Origin: Burkholderiaceae bacterium 26
GTDB taxonomy: Bacteria > Pseudomonadota > Gammaproteobacteria > Burkholderiales > Burkholderiaceae
Length of the DNA: 64,000 nucleotides
Direction: 5' to 3'
Assembly (NCBI GenBank): GCA_000955795.1
Contig: JYOB01000006.1
Location: 62,001-126,000 of the forward strand
The notes under the pieces are model-generated. The model worked only from the letters and a program-made list of their open reading frames with translations. It was not told where the DNA came from and made no database searches. Shown one piece after another: positions 1-7,976 of this stretch; the stretch's first letter is position 1, and every line of letters begins with the position of its first letter. Position numbers and translations under genes: made by a program.

Positions 1-744
1 CTCACGCTGCGCGAAGGCGATTTCATTCTCTTCCCGCGCGGCGAGGCACACACCATTCACGACCTCAGCGCTGCCGACGCACCCACCCGGAAACCCCGCA
101 CATCGCATGACGGCATGCTGCCGCTGCGCCAAACCGGCCGGGGTGCCGCCGACGTCGATCTGCTTTGCGGCCGCTTCGTTCACGAGCACGGTTCGACCAC
201 GCTGCTGGTGCGTACGTTGCCCGATCCGCTGCACGTGTCATTGAGCGATAGCGCGTCGTATCCGGCACTGCAGGCACTCATTGGGTTGATGCGCGACGAA
301 GCCGAAACCCGCGCGCCCGGCGCGCTGGCGATCGTTACCTCGTTTAGCCAAGCATTGCTGACAATGGCACTGCGCGTGTACGGCCAGCAGGAAAACGCAA
401 GCCCCGGCACGCTGACGTTGCTATCAGACGCGCGCCTCGGCCCGTCCGTACAAGCCATGCTCAGCGCGCCAGAGCGTGCGTGGACCATCGACACCCTCGC
501 CGATCTGGCGGCGATGTCACGCGCCACCTACGCGCGACACTTCAAGGCGCGTGCCGACATGACGGTGTGGGACTTTCTCACGCGCGTGCGCATGACGCTG
601 GCATGCGACGCGTTGGTCCATACGCGGCACAGTGCAGGAGAAATCGGAGCGCGCGTCGGCTATCAATCCGAGGCGGCATTCGGCAAGGCGTTCAAGCAGC
701 AACTGGGAATGACGCCGGCGCGGTATCGGCGCGCGCCGGGTTGA
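1..744 (+). CDS. AraC-family transcriptional regulator (5' end outside window)
   Basis: The reading frame is open from base 1 and ends at the TGA before 745, so only the first residues are missing. The visible 247 residues begin inside an N-terminal cupin domain (LREGDFILFPRGEAHTIHD, a ligand-sensing beta-barrel strand pair) and end with the double helix-turn-helix of AraC regulators (RATYARHFKARADM, then SEAAFGKAFKQQLGMTPARY). An in-frame ATG at 115 exists, but starting there would delete the cupin strand, so I extend to the window edge. It is a DNA-binding activator or repressor of unknown ligand. The target is probably upstream, outside the window. It is convergent with the MerR gene that follows. 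Confidence 0.85.
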   Translation, partial: LTLREGDFILFPRGEAHTIHDLSAADAPTRKPRTSHDGMLPLRQTGRGAADVDLLCGRFVHEHGSTTLLVRTLPDPLHVSLSDSASYPALQALIGLMRDEAETRAPGALAIVTSFSQALLTMALRVYGQQENASPGTLTLLSDARLGPSVQAMLSAPERAWTIDTLADLAAMSRATYARHFKARADMTVWDFLTRVRMTLACDALVHTRHSAGEIGARVGYQSEAAFGKAFKQQLGMTPARYRRAPG

Positions 745-769
745 TCATCTGCCAACGTCGCGGCCATCG

Positions 770-1225
770 CTAGCGCTCGGGCTTGCGACGCGTGCTCGTT
801 CTCGCGGTGTTTTGCGACAGCCTAGGCTCGCGTACCGGCCGCGTTCCCGTGGCCACCCATTCGCCGTAGAAATCGATCTTGCCGTCGATCAGCGCAAGCG
901 AGCGCGTCCACTCCGCGATCATCCGCGTCACCTGCGCGCGATGCGCAATCAGCAATGCATGCCGAGCCTTCAAAGTGCTGCGGCCCTCGCACACCAGCGC
1001 CGTGTATTCGCGCATCTGTGCGACCGACATTCCCGTATTGCGCAGGCGCTCCATCAACTCAAGCCAGTTGACGTGCTGTTCGGTATAAACACGTCGGCCC
1101 GTAGCATCACGCGCAACGCCAGGAATCAATCCCTGCGCCTCGTACCAGCGAATCGTATGAATGCTGCGGCCTGTGCGTTCAGCCAAGGCACCGATCAGCA
1201 AGCGAGCCGGATCGCGCTCAGCCAT
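770..1225 (-). CDS. MerR-family transcriptional regulator
   Basis: 151 residues. An N-terminal winged helix-turn-helix of MerR type (IGALAERTGRSIHTIRWYEA, about residues 11-30) is followed by a helical dimerisation region, so this is a dimeric regulator that untwists promoters with long spacers. There is no cysteine cluster for metal binding, so an organic ligand or stress signal is more likely. Its ATG overlaps the 3' end of the upstream SnoaL-like gene by 8 bases, which implies translational coupling in a two-gene operon. The operon has a MerR-type promoter with a 19-bp spacer (1670-1700), which suggests autoregulation. The C-terminal 30 residues are basic and probably disordered. Confidence 0.85.
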   Translation of the reverse strand: MAERDPARLLIGALAERTGRSIHTIRWYEAQGLIPGVARDATGRRVYTEQHVNWLELMERLRNTGMSVAQMREYTALVCEGRSTLKARHALLIAHRAQVTRMIAEWTRSLALIDGKIDFYGEWVATGTRPVREPRLSQNTARTSTRRKPER

Positions 1226-1643
1226 GGGACTCAGTGGAGACGCCTTCCGGAGCGCCGAGCGCGCGGTTGACGAGATCGGTGTCGAAGTACTCGATCAGTT
1301 CGCGCATCTTGCCCTCCTGCATGTGGATGACGAAACAGTACTGATTGTTATAGGCAATGCCATCGCGCGTCGTGTTACGGCCTTGCGCTTCGACGACCAC
1401 GGTATCGCCATCGGCAATAAAGCGATTGGCAACCGTCGTGATGCGACCGAGCTTCGCGCGCAGCGGAGCGAACAGTTCGGCCAGCACCGTCTGCTTGCCG
1501 GCATAGCGACGAGACCACTGCGTCGTACCGGTGCAAACCCAGCAGAAATCATCCGTCATGAGATCAACGAATGGCTTGGCGTTGCTCACAGCCAGTTCGG
1601 CAAAAGCGGCTTGCACGATCTGCTTGTTCTCGAGCGCGTTCAT
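1218..1643 (-). CDS. SnoaL-like / NTF2-fold family protein
   Basis: 141 residues with the pattern of the NTF2-like (SnoaL, ketosteroid-isomerase-like) fold: an N-terminal helix (NKQIVQAAFAELAVSNAKPF), a DDFCWVCTGTTQWS strand segment, and a C-terminal strand pair ending EYFDTDLVNRAL. Members are small alpha+beta barrel proteins that bind or isomerise hydrophobic small molecules; the substrate cannot be read from sequence. The ATG at 1643 has an AGGAG ribosome site. It is the first gene of the operon with the MerR regulator, and probably the regulator's target. Confidence 0.75.
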   Translation of the reverse strand: MNALENKQIVQAAFAELAVSNAKPFVDLMTDDFCWVCTGTTQWSRRYAGKQTVLAELFAPLRAKLGRITTVANRFIADGDTVVVEAQGRNTTRDGIAYNNQYCFVIHMQEGKMRELIEYFDTDLVNRALGAPEGVSTESHG

Positions 1644-1669
1644 GGGAGTCTCCTAGTGTGAACGCTCTG

Positions 1670-1700
1670 ATTACAGATGCTAGAGCGCACTCTAGCGCAA
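1670..1700 (-). promoter_or_regulatory. MerR-type promoter with 19-bp spacer and dyad
   Basis: On the minus strand: -35 TTGCGC (1695-1700), a 19-bp spacer, -10 TGTAAT (1670-1675). Over the spacer lies the perfect inverted repeat GCTAGAG-CGCA-CTCTAGC (1679-1696). A long 19-bp spacer with a dyad between the hexamers is the hallmark of MerR-controlled promoters. It drives the SnoaL-like and MerR genes, so the MerR protein encoded at 770-1225 is the obvious ligand-dependent activator. Confidence 0.7.
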
Positions 1701-1807
1701 GGACTTTCTTTGCCGCAGCCCGGCGCAACATGGCCACACGTGGCTTGATCGAACTGCGAGCGGACTACTAGTCATCGGCGCCAAGCCTCTGTTATACTTT
1801 CAGGCTT

Positions 1808-1886
<79 letters not shown>

Positions 1887-1887
1887 C

Positions 1888-1923
1888 AAAAGCCAGTGTA
1901 ATCAAGCGGTTACACTGGCTTTT
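1888..1923 (+). terminator. Rho-independent terminator of tRNA-Pro(GGG)
   Basis: A perfect 14-bp stem (1888-1901 with 1910-1923) with an 8-nt loop and a T-run directly follows the tRNA. It differs in sequence from the terminator after the remnant tRNA copy at 9848-9882. Confidence 0.8.
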
Positions 1924-1999
1924 CTATTTCTCCGCGCAGCGCGGTTGGGGCCGTATATTTGACAGTGTCCAATATTCGAGTGCGCAGATCCGACGCCCC

Positions 2000-2521
2000 G
2001 TGCCGCAGACTCCCTATTCCACGCTCACCTCGCGCTCGTACGAGTGGCACGGGTACGCACATCAGTGCCGCCCCGCCGGCAAACCGGCCTTCTACGACGA
2101 GCAGTATCCCGGTACCTACAACGCACGCCGCGACAACTTGCGCGGCTTCTGGAAAGCCCAGTACGGCCACACGCACGGACTTGTCCTGGTCGACGCGTTC
2201 TATGAGAACGTGACCGGGCCAGACGGCAAAAATGTCGTGCTCGAATTCCGCCCCGACCCGTCGCAGACGCTGCTCGTCGCCTGCGTGTGGTCACACTGGC
2301 GCGCGACCAAGCCCGGCGAGAAGGATCTGCTGTCGTTCGCCATCATCACCGACGATCCGCCGCCCGAGATTGCCGAGGCCGGGCACGACCGCTGCCCGAT
2401 TCCGATCAAGCCGGAGAACATTGATGCGTGGTTGAACCCGGAGCCGCACGACCTCGATGCGGTAGACGCGATTCTTGAGGACAAGCTGCGGCCGTGTTAC
2501 ACGCACCGCAACGCGTCTTGA
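2000..2521 (+). CDS. SRAP/HMCES-family protein lacking its N-terminus (likely non-functional fragment)
   Basis: Read from a GTG at 2000, 173 residues match the C-terminal two thirds of SOS-response-associated peptidase (YedK/HMCES) proteins, which crosslink abasic sites in single-stranded DNA. Visible conserved points are the NAR motif (TYNARRDN), the glutamate in LVDAFYEN and the histidine in HDRCPIPI. The essential cysteine at position 2 of intact members (start MCGR or similar) is absent. The frame stays open upstream into the tRNA terminator without a plausible start, so the gene seems to have lost its 5' end at the left junction. Prophages often carry such genes. Confidence 0.6.
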   Translation: MPQTPYSTLTSRSYEWHGYAHQCRPAGKPAFYDEQYPGTYNARRDNLRGFWKAQYGHTHGLVLVDAFYENVTGPDGKNVVLEFRPDPSQTLLVACVWSHWRATKPGEKDLLSFAIITDDPPPEIAEAGHDRCPIPIKPENIDAWLNPEPHDLDAVDAILEDKLRPCYTHRNAS

Positions 2522-2640
2522 CTCCCCCTTCGACACTTTGGAGCGCATCGCCATCCTCGATACCCGTCCGGAATTGGCTTACTCTCACGAGGTTGCCTCG
2601 TACGCGCAACCACAGCAAAAGACCAAAGGATGATCCGTTG

Positions 2641-3186
2641 ATGGGTTGCGAAAAGTTCTATGTCATTACCGGTGCTTCAGGCGCCGGTAAGTCGACTCTT
2701 TTGAACGCGCTCAGCGAACGAGGCTTTTCAGTCATGCCCGAGGCCGCGCTTTCAATCGTTCACGAACAGGAAAAATGCGGGGGAAAGCTGCTTCCTGGCA
2801 CCAACCTGCAGGCATTCATGAACGCGGTTGTAGCGCGAAACATCAAGGCGTACGAGACGGCAAAATCCCTCCCTCAACCTGTGTTTTTTGATCGCGGCAT
2901 TCCCGAATGCTTCGGTCACATGGAACTACTCAACCTCGACATCAACCCCGAATTCATTGAGGAATCGAAAGCGCGGCGCTATGCAGCTACCGTGTTCGTG
3001 GCAGAGCCTTGGCCCGAGATTTACGTTTGCGATCAATGGCGGCGCGCGCCGTTCGAGCGCGCCGCACGCTCGTTCGAGCCGACCGTGCTGCCCTATGTAA
3101 AGGAGGGCTACAGAACATGCGTGCTTCCCAAAGTAACGGTGGAACGGCGGGTTGCATTCGTTCTTGAACACTTGCGCACCGACTGA
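2641..3186 (+). CDS. AAA-family P-loop ATPase/kinase-like protein
   Basis: 181 residues from the ATG at 2641, preceded by an AAAGGA ribosome site; the frame is open further upstream but without a better start. A Walker A motif (GASGAGKST, residues 9-17) follows a hydrophobic beta strand (FYVITG). A DRG motif (VFFDRGIPE) and an R-rich lid (DQWRRAPFERAARSFEPT) resemble the NadR/TTD14-like AAA_28 family, whose members bind nucleotides and often act as small-molecule kinases. The exact reaction is unknown. It lies alone on the island between the SRAP fragment and a secreted protein. Confidence 0.7.
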   Translation: MGCEKFYVITGASGAGKSTLLNALSERGFSVMPEAALSIVHEQEKCGGKLLPGTNLQAFMNAVVARNIKAYETAKSLPQPVFFDRGIPECFGHMELLNLDINPEFIEESKARRYAATVFVAEPWPEIYVCDQWRRAPFERAARSFEPTVLPYVKEGYRTCVLPKVTVERRVAFVLEHLRTD

Positions 3187-3210
3187 AGTTAGACGGTTCA
3201 AGGACCTAGC

Positions 3211-3711
3211 GTGCAGGCTGTACGGCCCGTCTTGGCGGCCAATACTGTGAGAACACCCGTCACCTCCCTGATCCTCATTGCGGCATTGAGCGTGCCCGCA
3301 GGCTCGCTCGCCTTCGAAAAGCCCACCAACGGGGTCGACCTATCTTTCGCACCAGGCTCTGCTCAATTGACGACGGCCGAACGGGTCAAGCTTGTTCGCC
3401 TGCTTGAGATGATCAAAGAGAAGTGGTGTCCGCTGGAAGGCGTAGGAGTGTCGTCTCATGTCGATGCGACGGAAGCGGCGGACGCCCCTGCCCGTGCAGC
3501 GCTCGCCAAGAAGCGGGCAGACGAGGTCGTGAGCGAGCTGAAGGCATTCAGAGTTCCCTCACACATCCTCTACGCTGAATCTGACAAGCACGTCGCCAGA
3601 CCGCTCCCTTGGACAGGCATCGTGGAAGTTGAAGCCGTCGGGGGCAGTTACCAAATGCCGTGCCCTAGCCCGCAGAATGAGCACGGGTTTCACGTGCCCG
3701 TTGGGCACTGA
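3211..3711 (+). CDS. Putative secreted or membrane-anchored protein with weak OmpA-like C-terminal region
   Basis: 166 residues from a GTG at 3211. The N-terminus has a basic stretch followed by a hydrophobic segment (SLILIAALSVPAGSLAF, about residues 19-35), which fits a signal peptide cut after SLA or an anchor. The remainder (LSFAPGSAQLTTAERVKLV, then AKKRADEVVSELKA and an ILYAESD strand) resembles the OmpA/MotB peptidoglycan-binding layout, where a helix carrying ...RA..V...L follows the first strand; the similarity is weak and rests on pattern only. Not a recognised gene. The next gene starts 70 bases downstream. Confidence 0.5.
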   Translation: MQAVRPVLAANTVRTPVTSLILIAALSVPAGSLAFEKPTNGVDLSFAPGSAQLTTAERVKLVRLLEMIKEKWCPLEGVGVSSHVDATEAADAPARAALAKKRADEVVSELKAFRVPSHILYAESDKHVARPLPWTGIVEVEAVGGSYQMPCPSPQNEHGFHVPVGH

Positions 3712-3781
3712 ACGGTTCACTGGCGCAGCATCCCTACTCCGATTTGTGCAACTCAAAGACCATCCTCTTCCGGGAAGTTAA

Positions 3782-4099
3782 ATGAAGCGTGCAGCCATTG
3801 GCTTGACAGGCTTGCTCTATGGTGCGCTGCTGGCTTGGACCTGCCTCTACGTTATCAGCCGTATAGGCTGGCCATTGTCGAACAAGGCGTCTAGCGAATG
3901 CTACGAAATCGACAAGTGTCCGGTTCCATGGTGGGTTCTTCCTTCGCTGATCTTCTACATCGTTGGACCGGCGATGCTCTTTACTGTGCTCAATGCCATC
4001 GCTTGGAAACGTTGGTCATTGACGAAGTGGGGCTTGGTCTTTTCTATCGCCACTGCAGGAATCGTCGGGCTGTACTTCCTGCCGTACGCGCTGCGTTAA
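3782..4099 (+). CDS. Small integral membrane protein, unknown function
   Basis: 105 residues with three hydrophobic segments at about 7-29, 52-71 and 83-101, so probably three transmembrane helices. A short loop carries two cysteines (SECYEIDKCPVPWW). No family recognised. It follows the putative secreted protein in the same direction and may form a unit with it. GC content is lower than in the flanking core genes, consistent with the island. Confidence 0.55.
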   Translation: MKRAAIGLTGLLYGALLAWTCLYVISRIGWPLSNKASSECYEIDKCPVPWWVLPSLIFYIVGPAMLFTVLNAIAWKRWSLTKWGLVFSIATAGIVGLYFLPYALR

Positions 4100-4101
4100 C
4101 C

Positions 4102-4323
4102 TGCTCGACAATTGAAGACCTGACCAAGCAAGACGAGTACGCCGGTGCCATCTAGGCGTTCGTTGAAATCGACGACGAGGAGCTTGACCGCACCCCGGAG
4201 CGCATCAACGTGTCACTCCCCCGCTTCGTGCTCAGAAAGCTGGATCGGTTTGCCGAGAAACGGCATGAAACACGCAGCGGACTTCTGGCCCGCGCGGCCA
4301 TGGCGCTTATGGCGCATGGGTAG
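4102..4323 (+). pseudogene. HicB-family antitoxin fragment with in-frame stop
   Basis: One frame reads SIEDLTKQDEYAGAI, a TAG at 4153-4155, then AFVEIDDEELDRTPERINVS and LPRFVLRKLDRFAEKRHETR to a TAG at 4321. This is the C-terminal half of type II HicB antitoxins: the end of the HicB_lk domain followed by the DNA-binding Arc/ribbon-helix-helix part. The stop sits where relatives usually have tryptophan, so TGG to TAG is the simplest change. The N-terminal half and the hicA toxin partner are not visible nearby, so the locus is dead. Confidence 0.6.
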
Positions 4324-4462
4324 GACGGGCGGCCGGCTGACCGCCACTCATTCCTGCCAGGGCGATACGGCGCTACATCGGCAGGGTCGCCCCAGCTGTC
4401 TCTAGAAGACCTTTACTCCGCTCTTCCCGGCGGTGTGCACGCCGGGGAAACAGCATCCGTCC

Positions 4463-5587
4463 TCAAGACACCGATACACCCAAGAGGTGCCCGATGCCGA
4501 ATGTGAATGCCGCAGCGACAAGCCCGATGACAACCTGTCGAACAGCAGAAAACGCGGCGCTTCTGCCGTTGAACAGGGAGGTGAACAACCCTATGGCTGC
4601 AAGGGCGAGAATGCTGAAGGCAACGCACTGAAGAACTGCCACCCTGCCCGACGACCACAAAAATGGCATCGCAGGGAATATTGCCCCCATCGAAAAGAGG
4701 CAGAAGGACACCGCCGCGGCGGACCATGGATTGCCGCCCAGTTCCGCCGGATCAAGGCCGAGTTCTTCGCGCGTCAAGGTATCGAGTGCCTTGCCTTTAT
4801 CCTTCATGATCTGCGCAGCGACACGCCCTGCCTCTTCATGGTCCAGACCCTTCGCGCGATAGATCAGACGAAGTTCATGCTCTTCGGCCTCGGGAGTGTG
4901 TTCGAGCTCGTCAGCCTCCTTGGCGATCTGTATGGTCGCAAGTTCTCGGGCGTTGGTTACCGACAGCCACTCGCCGAGAGCCATCGAACAGGCCCCGGCG
5001 ACGATCCCCGCTAGCGCAGTCAACAGGATGGCCTTGTTTTGCGCTCCGGCGCCGGCAACGCCCATGATGAGGCAGAAATTGGACACGAGGCCATCGTTCG
5101 CGCCAAGGATCGCGGCGCGCAAATCATTGCCCGACGATACGCCCCGGTGCCATGACTCAGCGATGGCGATCTCCGCACCTTTCGTTGCTTCGGGCTTGCC
5201 GTCGTTTGCCAGCTGTTGCACCACGCTTGCGTGATGGCGCTCGTCCTCGGACATTCTGGCTGTTTCCGGATTGCGAGCATATTTGTTTCTGTCAGCAAAC
5301 TCCGCCGCTGCAAGTGAGGGAAGGACGAATCGCGGACCAAATAGATGAACGAGTCCTTGCATCAGCAGCGTTTTCACGCCGGGCCGGGTACTGAACCGCT
5401 GATGATTTGCCTGAAGCTTGTCAGACCATACTTTCGCATGCTCGCGCTCCGAGGCGGCCAAACGACCGAATATCTTCTTCCTTTCAGGGTTCGATTCCAC
5501 ACGCGCGAGCGTCTCGTACACCGCCGCGCCATGCAGTTCATCGGCCAGGTTTGCGCGATAACGCTTCAGTTCATGCTTCGATGCCAT
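4463..5587 (-). CDS. MbfA-like iron exporter: ferritin-like domain fused to VIT1/CCC1 transporter
   Basis: 374 residues from the ATG at 5587 (MASKHELKRYR); an upstream ATG would add 29 residues unlike the family. Residues about 7-150 form a ferritin-like/rubrerythrin domain with iron-ligand type glutamates (ADELHGAAVYETLA, ASEREHAKVW). The C-terminal half is a VIT1/CCC1 membrane domain with about five helices (LGANDGLVSNFCLIMGVAGA, GEWLSVTNAREL). Membrane-bound ferritin A proteins of this layout export iron or manganese and protect against peroxide stress. It stands alone on the island, convergent with the genes to its left, so it may be cargo. I saw no clear Fur or Irr site. Confidence 0.85.
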   Translation of the reverse strand: MASKHELKRYRANLADELHGAAVYETLARVESNPERKKIFGRLAASEREHAKVWSDKLQANHQRFSTRPGVKTLLMQGLVHLFGPRFVLPSLAAAEFADRNKYARNPETARMSEDERHHASVVQQLANDGKPEATKGAEIAIAESWHRGVSSGNDLRAAILGANDGLVSNFCLIMGVAGAGAQNKAILLTALAGIVAGACSMALGEWLSVTNARELATIQIAKEADELEHTPEAEEHELRLIYRAKGLDHEEAGRVAAQIMKDKGKALDTLTREELGLDPAELGGNPWSAAAVSFCLFSMGAIFPAMPFLWSSGRVAVLQCVAFSILALAAIGLFTSLFNGRSAAFSAVRQVVIGLVAAAFTFGIGHLLGVSVS

Positions 5588-6330
5588 AGGGATTGGAAGA
5601 CAGGTCAAGGTCTGCACAGCATATCGCTGCAGCTGGCGAATGCTGGCGATAACCGCAGAACGTGCGATTACCACGAATGGAAATCGTTTTTATTCTCGCT
5701 GGACGGGCTGGCTGATCGATCCGCTCTGCGCAAGTAAGTTGAGGCCAGTGAGCTCCTAGGCGGAGATCGACAGGTGGTTCTTCATGCCGGTTACGCCGGC
5801 ATGCTCATCGTCCTGCAGCACGACGACGCCAAAGAGCCCGTCGTCATCTCCGCCGGCAGCTATCGGCACAAACGCGCCCGCGCGCTGACTGACTTTGCGC
5901 GGGCGTCGGTGCAGATTTCGGATTTGATTGAGGCGGGGATGTTGCAAGTGTGGATGGGCTCGCATCGCTGGCCGGGTTGGCGGCGGTGCAGGCGACCGTC
6001 GATTCACTGCCCCCCCTCGAAGGCAAAGGGTTCGGTTGGTGGAAGCGACCAAGCCATGATCCTTCTGCCCATCTCATTCAGTGACGCGACCTCCGTGGGA
6101 ACCGCAAACCGGACGGACGAAGAAGTAACGGCATCGCCCCGCGATTCCGCCTAGAACTCAATTGCGCAATGGCCTGCACCGTCGTAGACAAACGCGCGCA
6201 CCAACACGTAGTCAACGTACATTGGGTCCATTGAGCCGCCCGTGGATATCGGCCGCCCAGCCGCGACTGGGCCGCTCGATCGTCAGGTTGCGCAGCTGCG
6301 GTGCCTCACTCTCGGCTGAAATGCCTGCCA
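5588..6330. other. Gap of about 740 bp with at most gene remnants
   Basis: No convincing complete gene. The plus strand from 5774 has good GC3 codon use for about 60 codons and then loses it, see the separate entry. The minus strand near 6165-6240 has a short open stretch (MDPMYVDYVLVRAF) without visible homology. The segment is probably eroded island DNA. Confidence 0.5.
5774..6154 (+). CDS. Hypothetical protein or remnant, unknown function
   Basis: A 126-codon frame from a GTG. The first 60 residues (MLIVLQHDDAKEPVVISAGS, then RALTDFARASVQISDLIEAG) look like real protein with strong GC3 bias; the rest is arginine- and proline-rich and looks like out-of-frame translation. No ribosome site and no recognised family. 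It may be the tail of a gene broken near 5960. Confidence 0.25.
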   Translation: MVLHAGYAGMLIVLQHDDAKEPVVISAGSYRHKRARALTDFARASVQISDLIEAGMLQVWMGSHRWPGWRRCRRPSIHCPPSKAKGSVGGSDQAMILLPISFSDATSVGTANRTDEEVTASPRDSA

Positions 6331-7248
6331 TTATCTCGTGACGACGATCGAGTAAGGAATGCTCCCCGTGACGACCGCCCCAACGCCCGTCAGCGCGCCG
6401 GTGGTGGCGTCGATGGCGTAGGACGAGACATTGTAGTTACCGGCATTTACCACATAGGCGAACTTGCCGGTCGGGTCGACCGTGACCGAGGCGGGGGCGA
6501 TATCCGTGGGGGCTGAGCCGATGGCCGTCAGCGCGCCGGTAGTGGCGTTGACAGCGTAGGCCGAGACACTATTAGACACGCTACCGTTATTCGCCACATA
6601 GGCGAAACGCGGCACCGGCGCCCCACAAGTGACGGCCACGCTGATCACATTGGCCATCGACGTGCCGCTGTTGCCCGTCACCGTACAGGTCTGCAGCGGC
6701 TGGTACGGCTGAGTCTTGATCGTGACGGCGTAGGACGCGCCGCTGGCCAACGGCGCGGTGAACGTGAAACTGCCGTTGGCCGCAATCAGATCGTTACCAC
6801 CGTTATCCTGCAACACCAGCCCAGAACCGGCCAGGCCGCTAACCGCGCCGCTGACGGTATAGGTATTGGTCGCGCAGACCACGGCAACGTTGTTCACATT
6901 GGCACCGGCAACAGTGCCGTTGCCATTGTTGACGGTACAGGTCTGGGCCGGAGCGCCGGGCGGGGTCTTGACCGTCACAGAGTAGCTCGCGCCATTGGCG
7001 AGCGGAGTGGTGAAGCTGAAACCGCCATTGGCCGCAATCGTCAGATCGTTGCCACCGTTATCCTGCAACACCAGCCCGGTACCGGCCAAGCCGCTGACCG
7101 CGCCGCCAATGGTGTACGTATTGGCCACGTTGGGTTCGGCAGGAACATCCGCATTGCCGCCGCAGGAAGCCAGGGCTGCGATCAGGACTGCGCCCACGGC
7201 GTGGGAGAAGAAGGTGACCTGATGGCGGCGAGCGCGAAAAGAGATCAT
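6331..7248 (-). CDS. Lipoprotein with tandem Ig-like repeats and YVTN-type beta-propeller repeats
   Basis: 305 residues. A signal peptide ends in a lipobox (LIAALASC, cysteine at about 29), so the protein is probably anchored in the outer membrane facing the periplasm or surface. Two copies of a module of about 80 residues follow (GAVSGLAGTGLVLQDNGGND and GAVSGLAGSGLVLQDNGGND); copy two lacks one residue. The C-terminus has two beta-propeller blades of the lactonase/YVTN class (FAYVANNGSVSNSVSAYAV, FAYVVNAGNYNVSSYAIDAT). Full propellers need six to seven blades, so this is either a short family member or one that lost blades by repeat recombination. Role unknown; adhesion or surface binding is a guess. 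Confidence 0.75.
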   Translation of the reverse strand: MISFRARRHQVTFFSHAVGAVLIAALASCGGNADVPAEPNVANTYTIGGAVSGLAGTGLVLQDNGGNDLTIAANGGFSFTTPLANGASYSVTVKTPPGAPAQTCTVNNGNGTVAGANVNNVAVVCATNTYTVSGAVSGLAGSGLVLQDNGGNDLIAANGSFTFTAPLASGASYAVTIKTQPYQPLQTCTVTGNSGTSMANVISVAVTCGAPVPRFAYVANNGSVSNSVSAYAVNATTGALTAIGSAPTDIAPASVTVDPTGKFAYVVNAGNYNVSSYAIDATTGALTGVGAVVTGSIPYSIVVTR

Positions 7249-7454
7249 GTCGGTAGTCGGTGATTACTGTTTAATGAGGCAACCGTTGGAGTGTGAATTA
7301 GCAGCGTAACTTGCTGTCAATCTTCGCCTTCGATGAATCGCTTCATGGGCCGCCCCGTGCTGACAAGTTGCTTCAGTCTAGGCGAAGCACTAGTGTTTTC
7401 ACACAGCCTCGGCCGACAGCGGACGTTCGCGCCCAACCGATTTTCTGACGCCCG

Positions 7455-7976
7455 TCAGGGCTCGACACAAACGCCAGCACCCTCTAACGCACGCTCACGC
7501 GCCTGCAAATACCTCAATTTCTCCGCATCCCGCTCTGCCCCCGCGAAGAGATCGACAAGATCCGCCGCATCCTCTCCAGATAACTCACATCGGCCGGTGG
7601 CTCCATCGCCCAGGCCGGGGCCGGGCTGATCTTCACCTGCGCCGGCACTGGCGTCGGGCTGGCAACGGGCGCGCACTGACATCCGTACATCACCAGCAGC
7701 AAGAGCGCGCTGCAGGCGCGTGTTTTCAGCGGTTGCACGTTGCATCTCCGAGAAATGGGTACGGTCGAGCGCGTCGAGCTGGTCGGTAAGCTGCCGGTGC
7801 TGGGCGATTGCAGCCTGCAGCGCCGTCACGACGGTATCGACGGCGGCCTGGCGCTCGATGGCGTGGTCGCGTTGCATCTGCGCGATGGTCTTGTCGTACC
7901 GGTTGGCTTGCCAGCCCCACGCAGCTGCTGCAGCCACCGCTGCCACTGCCAGGAGCCGGACGATTGCGAAGTTCAT
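7455..7976 (-). CDS. Phage lysis inner-membrane spanin subunit (Rz/LysB-like)
   Basis: 173 residues from the ATG at 7976 (MNFAIVRLLAVAAVAAAAAW); the longer frame upstream belongs to the holin region. One N-terminal transmembrane helix is followed by a long periplasmic coiled coil (QMQRDHAIERQAAVDTVVTA, then QLTDQLDALDRTHFSEMQ). This is the layout of Rz i-spanins, which disrupt the outer membrane at the end of phage lysis together with Rz1. The Rz1 partner is encoded inside it in another frame (7514-7738). It overlaps the end of the holin frame and completes the lysis cassette of the prophage remnant. Confidence 0.8.
   Translation of the reverse strand: MNFAIVRLLAVAAVAAAAAWGWQANRYDKTIAQMQRDHAIERQAAVDTVVTALQAAIAQHRQLTDQLDALDRTHFSEMQRATAENTRLQRALAAGDVRMSVRARCQPDASAGAGEDQPGPGLGDGATGRCELSGEDAADLVDLFAGAERDAEKLRYLQARERALEGAGVCVEP
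7514..7738 (-). CDS. Nested outer-membrane spanin lipoprotein (Rz1-like)
   Basis: A 74-residue frame lying wholly inside the Rz gene in a different frame. It begins with a short basic stretch and a hydrophobic signal ending in a lipobox-like LLLVMYGC (cysteine at about 20), then a proline-rich mature part (APVASPTPVPAQVKISPAPA). A small proline-rich lipoprotein embedded out of frame in Rz is exactly the Rz1 o-spanin arrangement of lambda and P2 (LysB/LysC). Automatic annotation often misses it because of the complete overlap. The C-terminal 25 residues may extend past the functional part. Confidence 0.7.
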   Translation of the reverse strand: MQPLKTRACSALLLLVMYGCQCAPVASPTPVPAQVKISPAPAWAMEPPADVSYLERMRRILSISSRGQSGMRRN

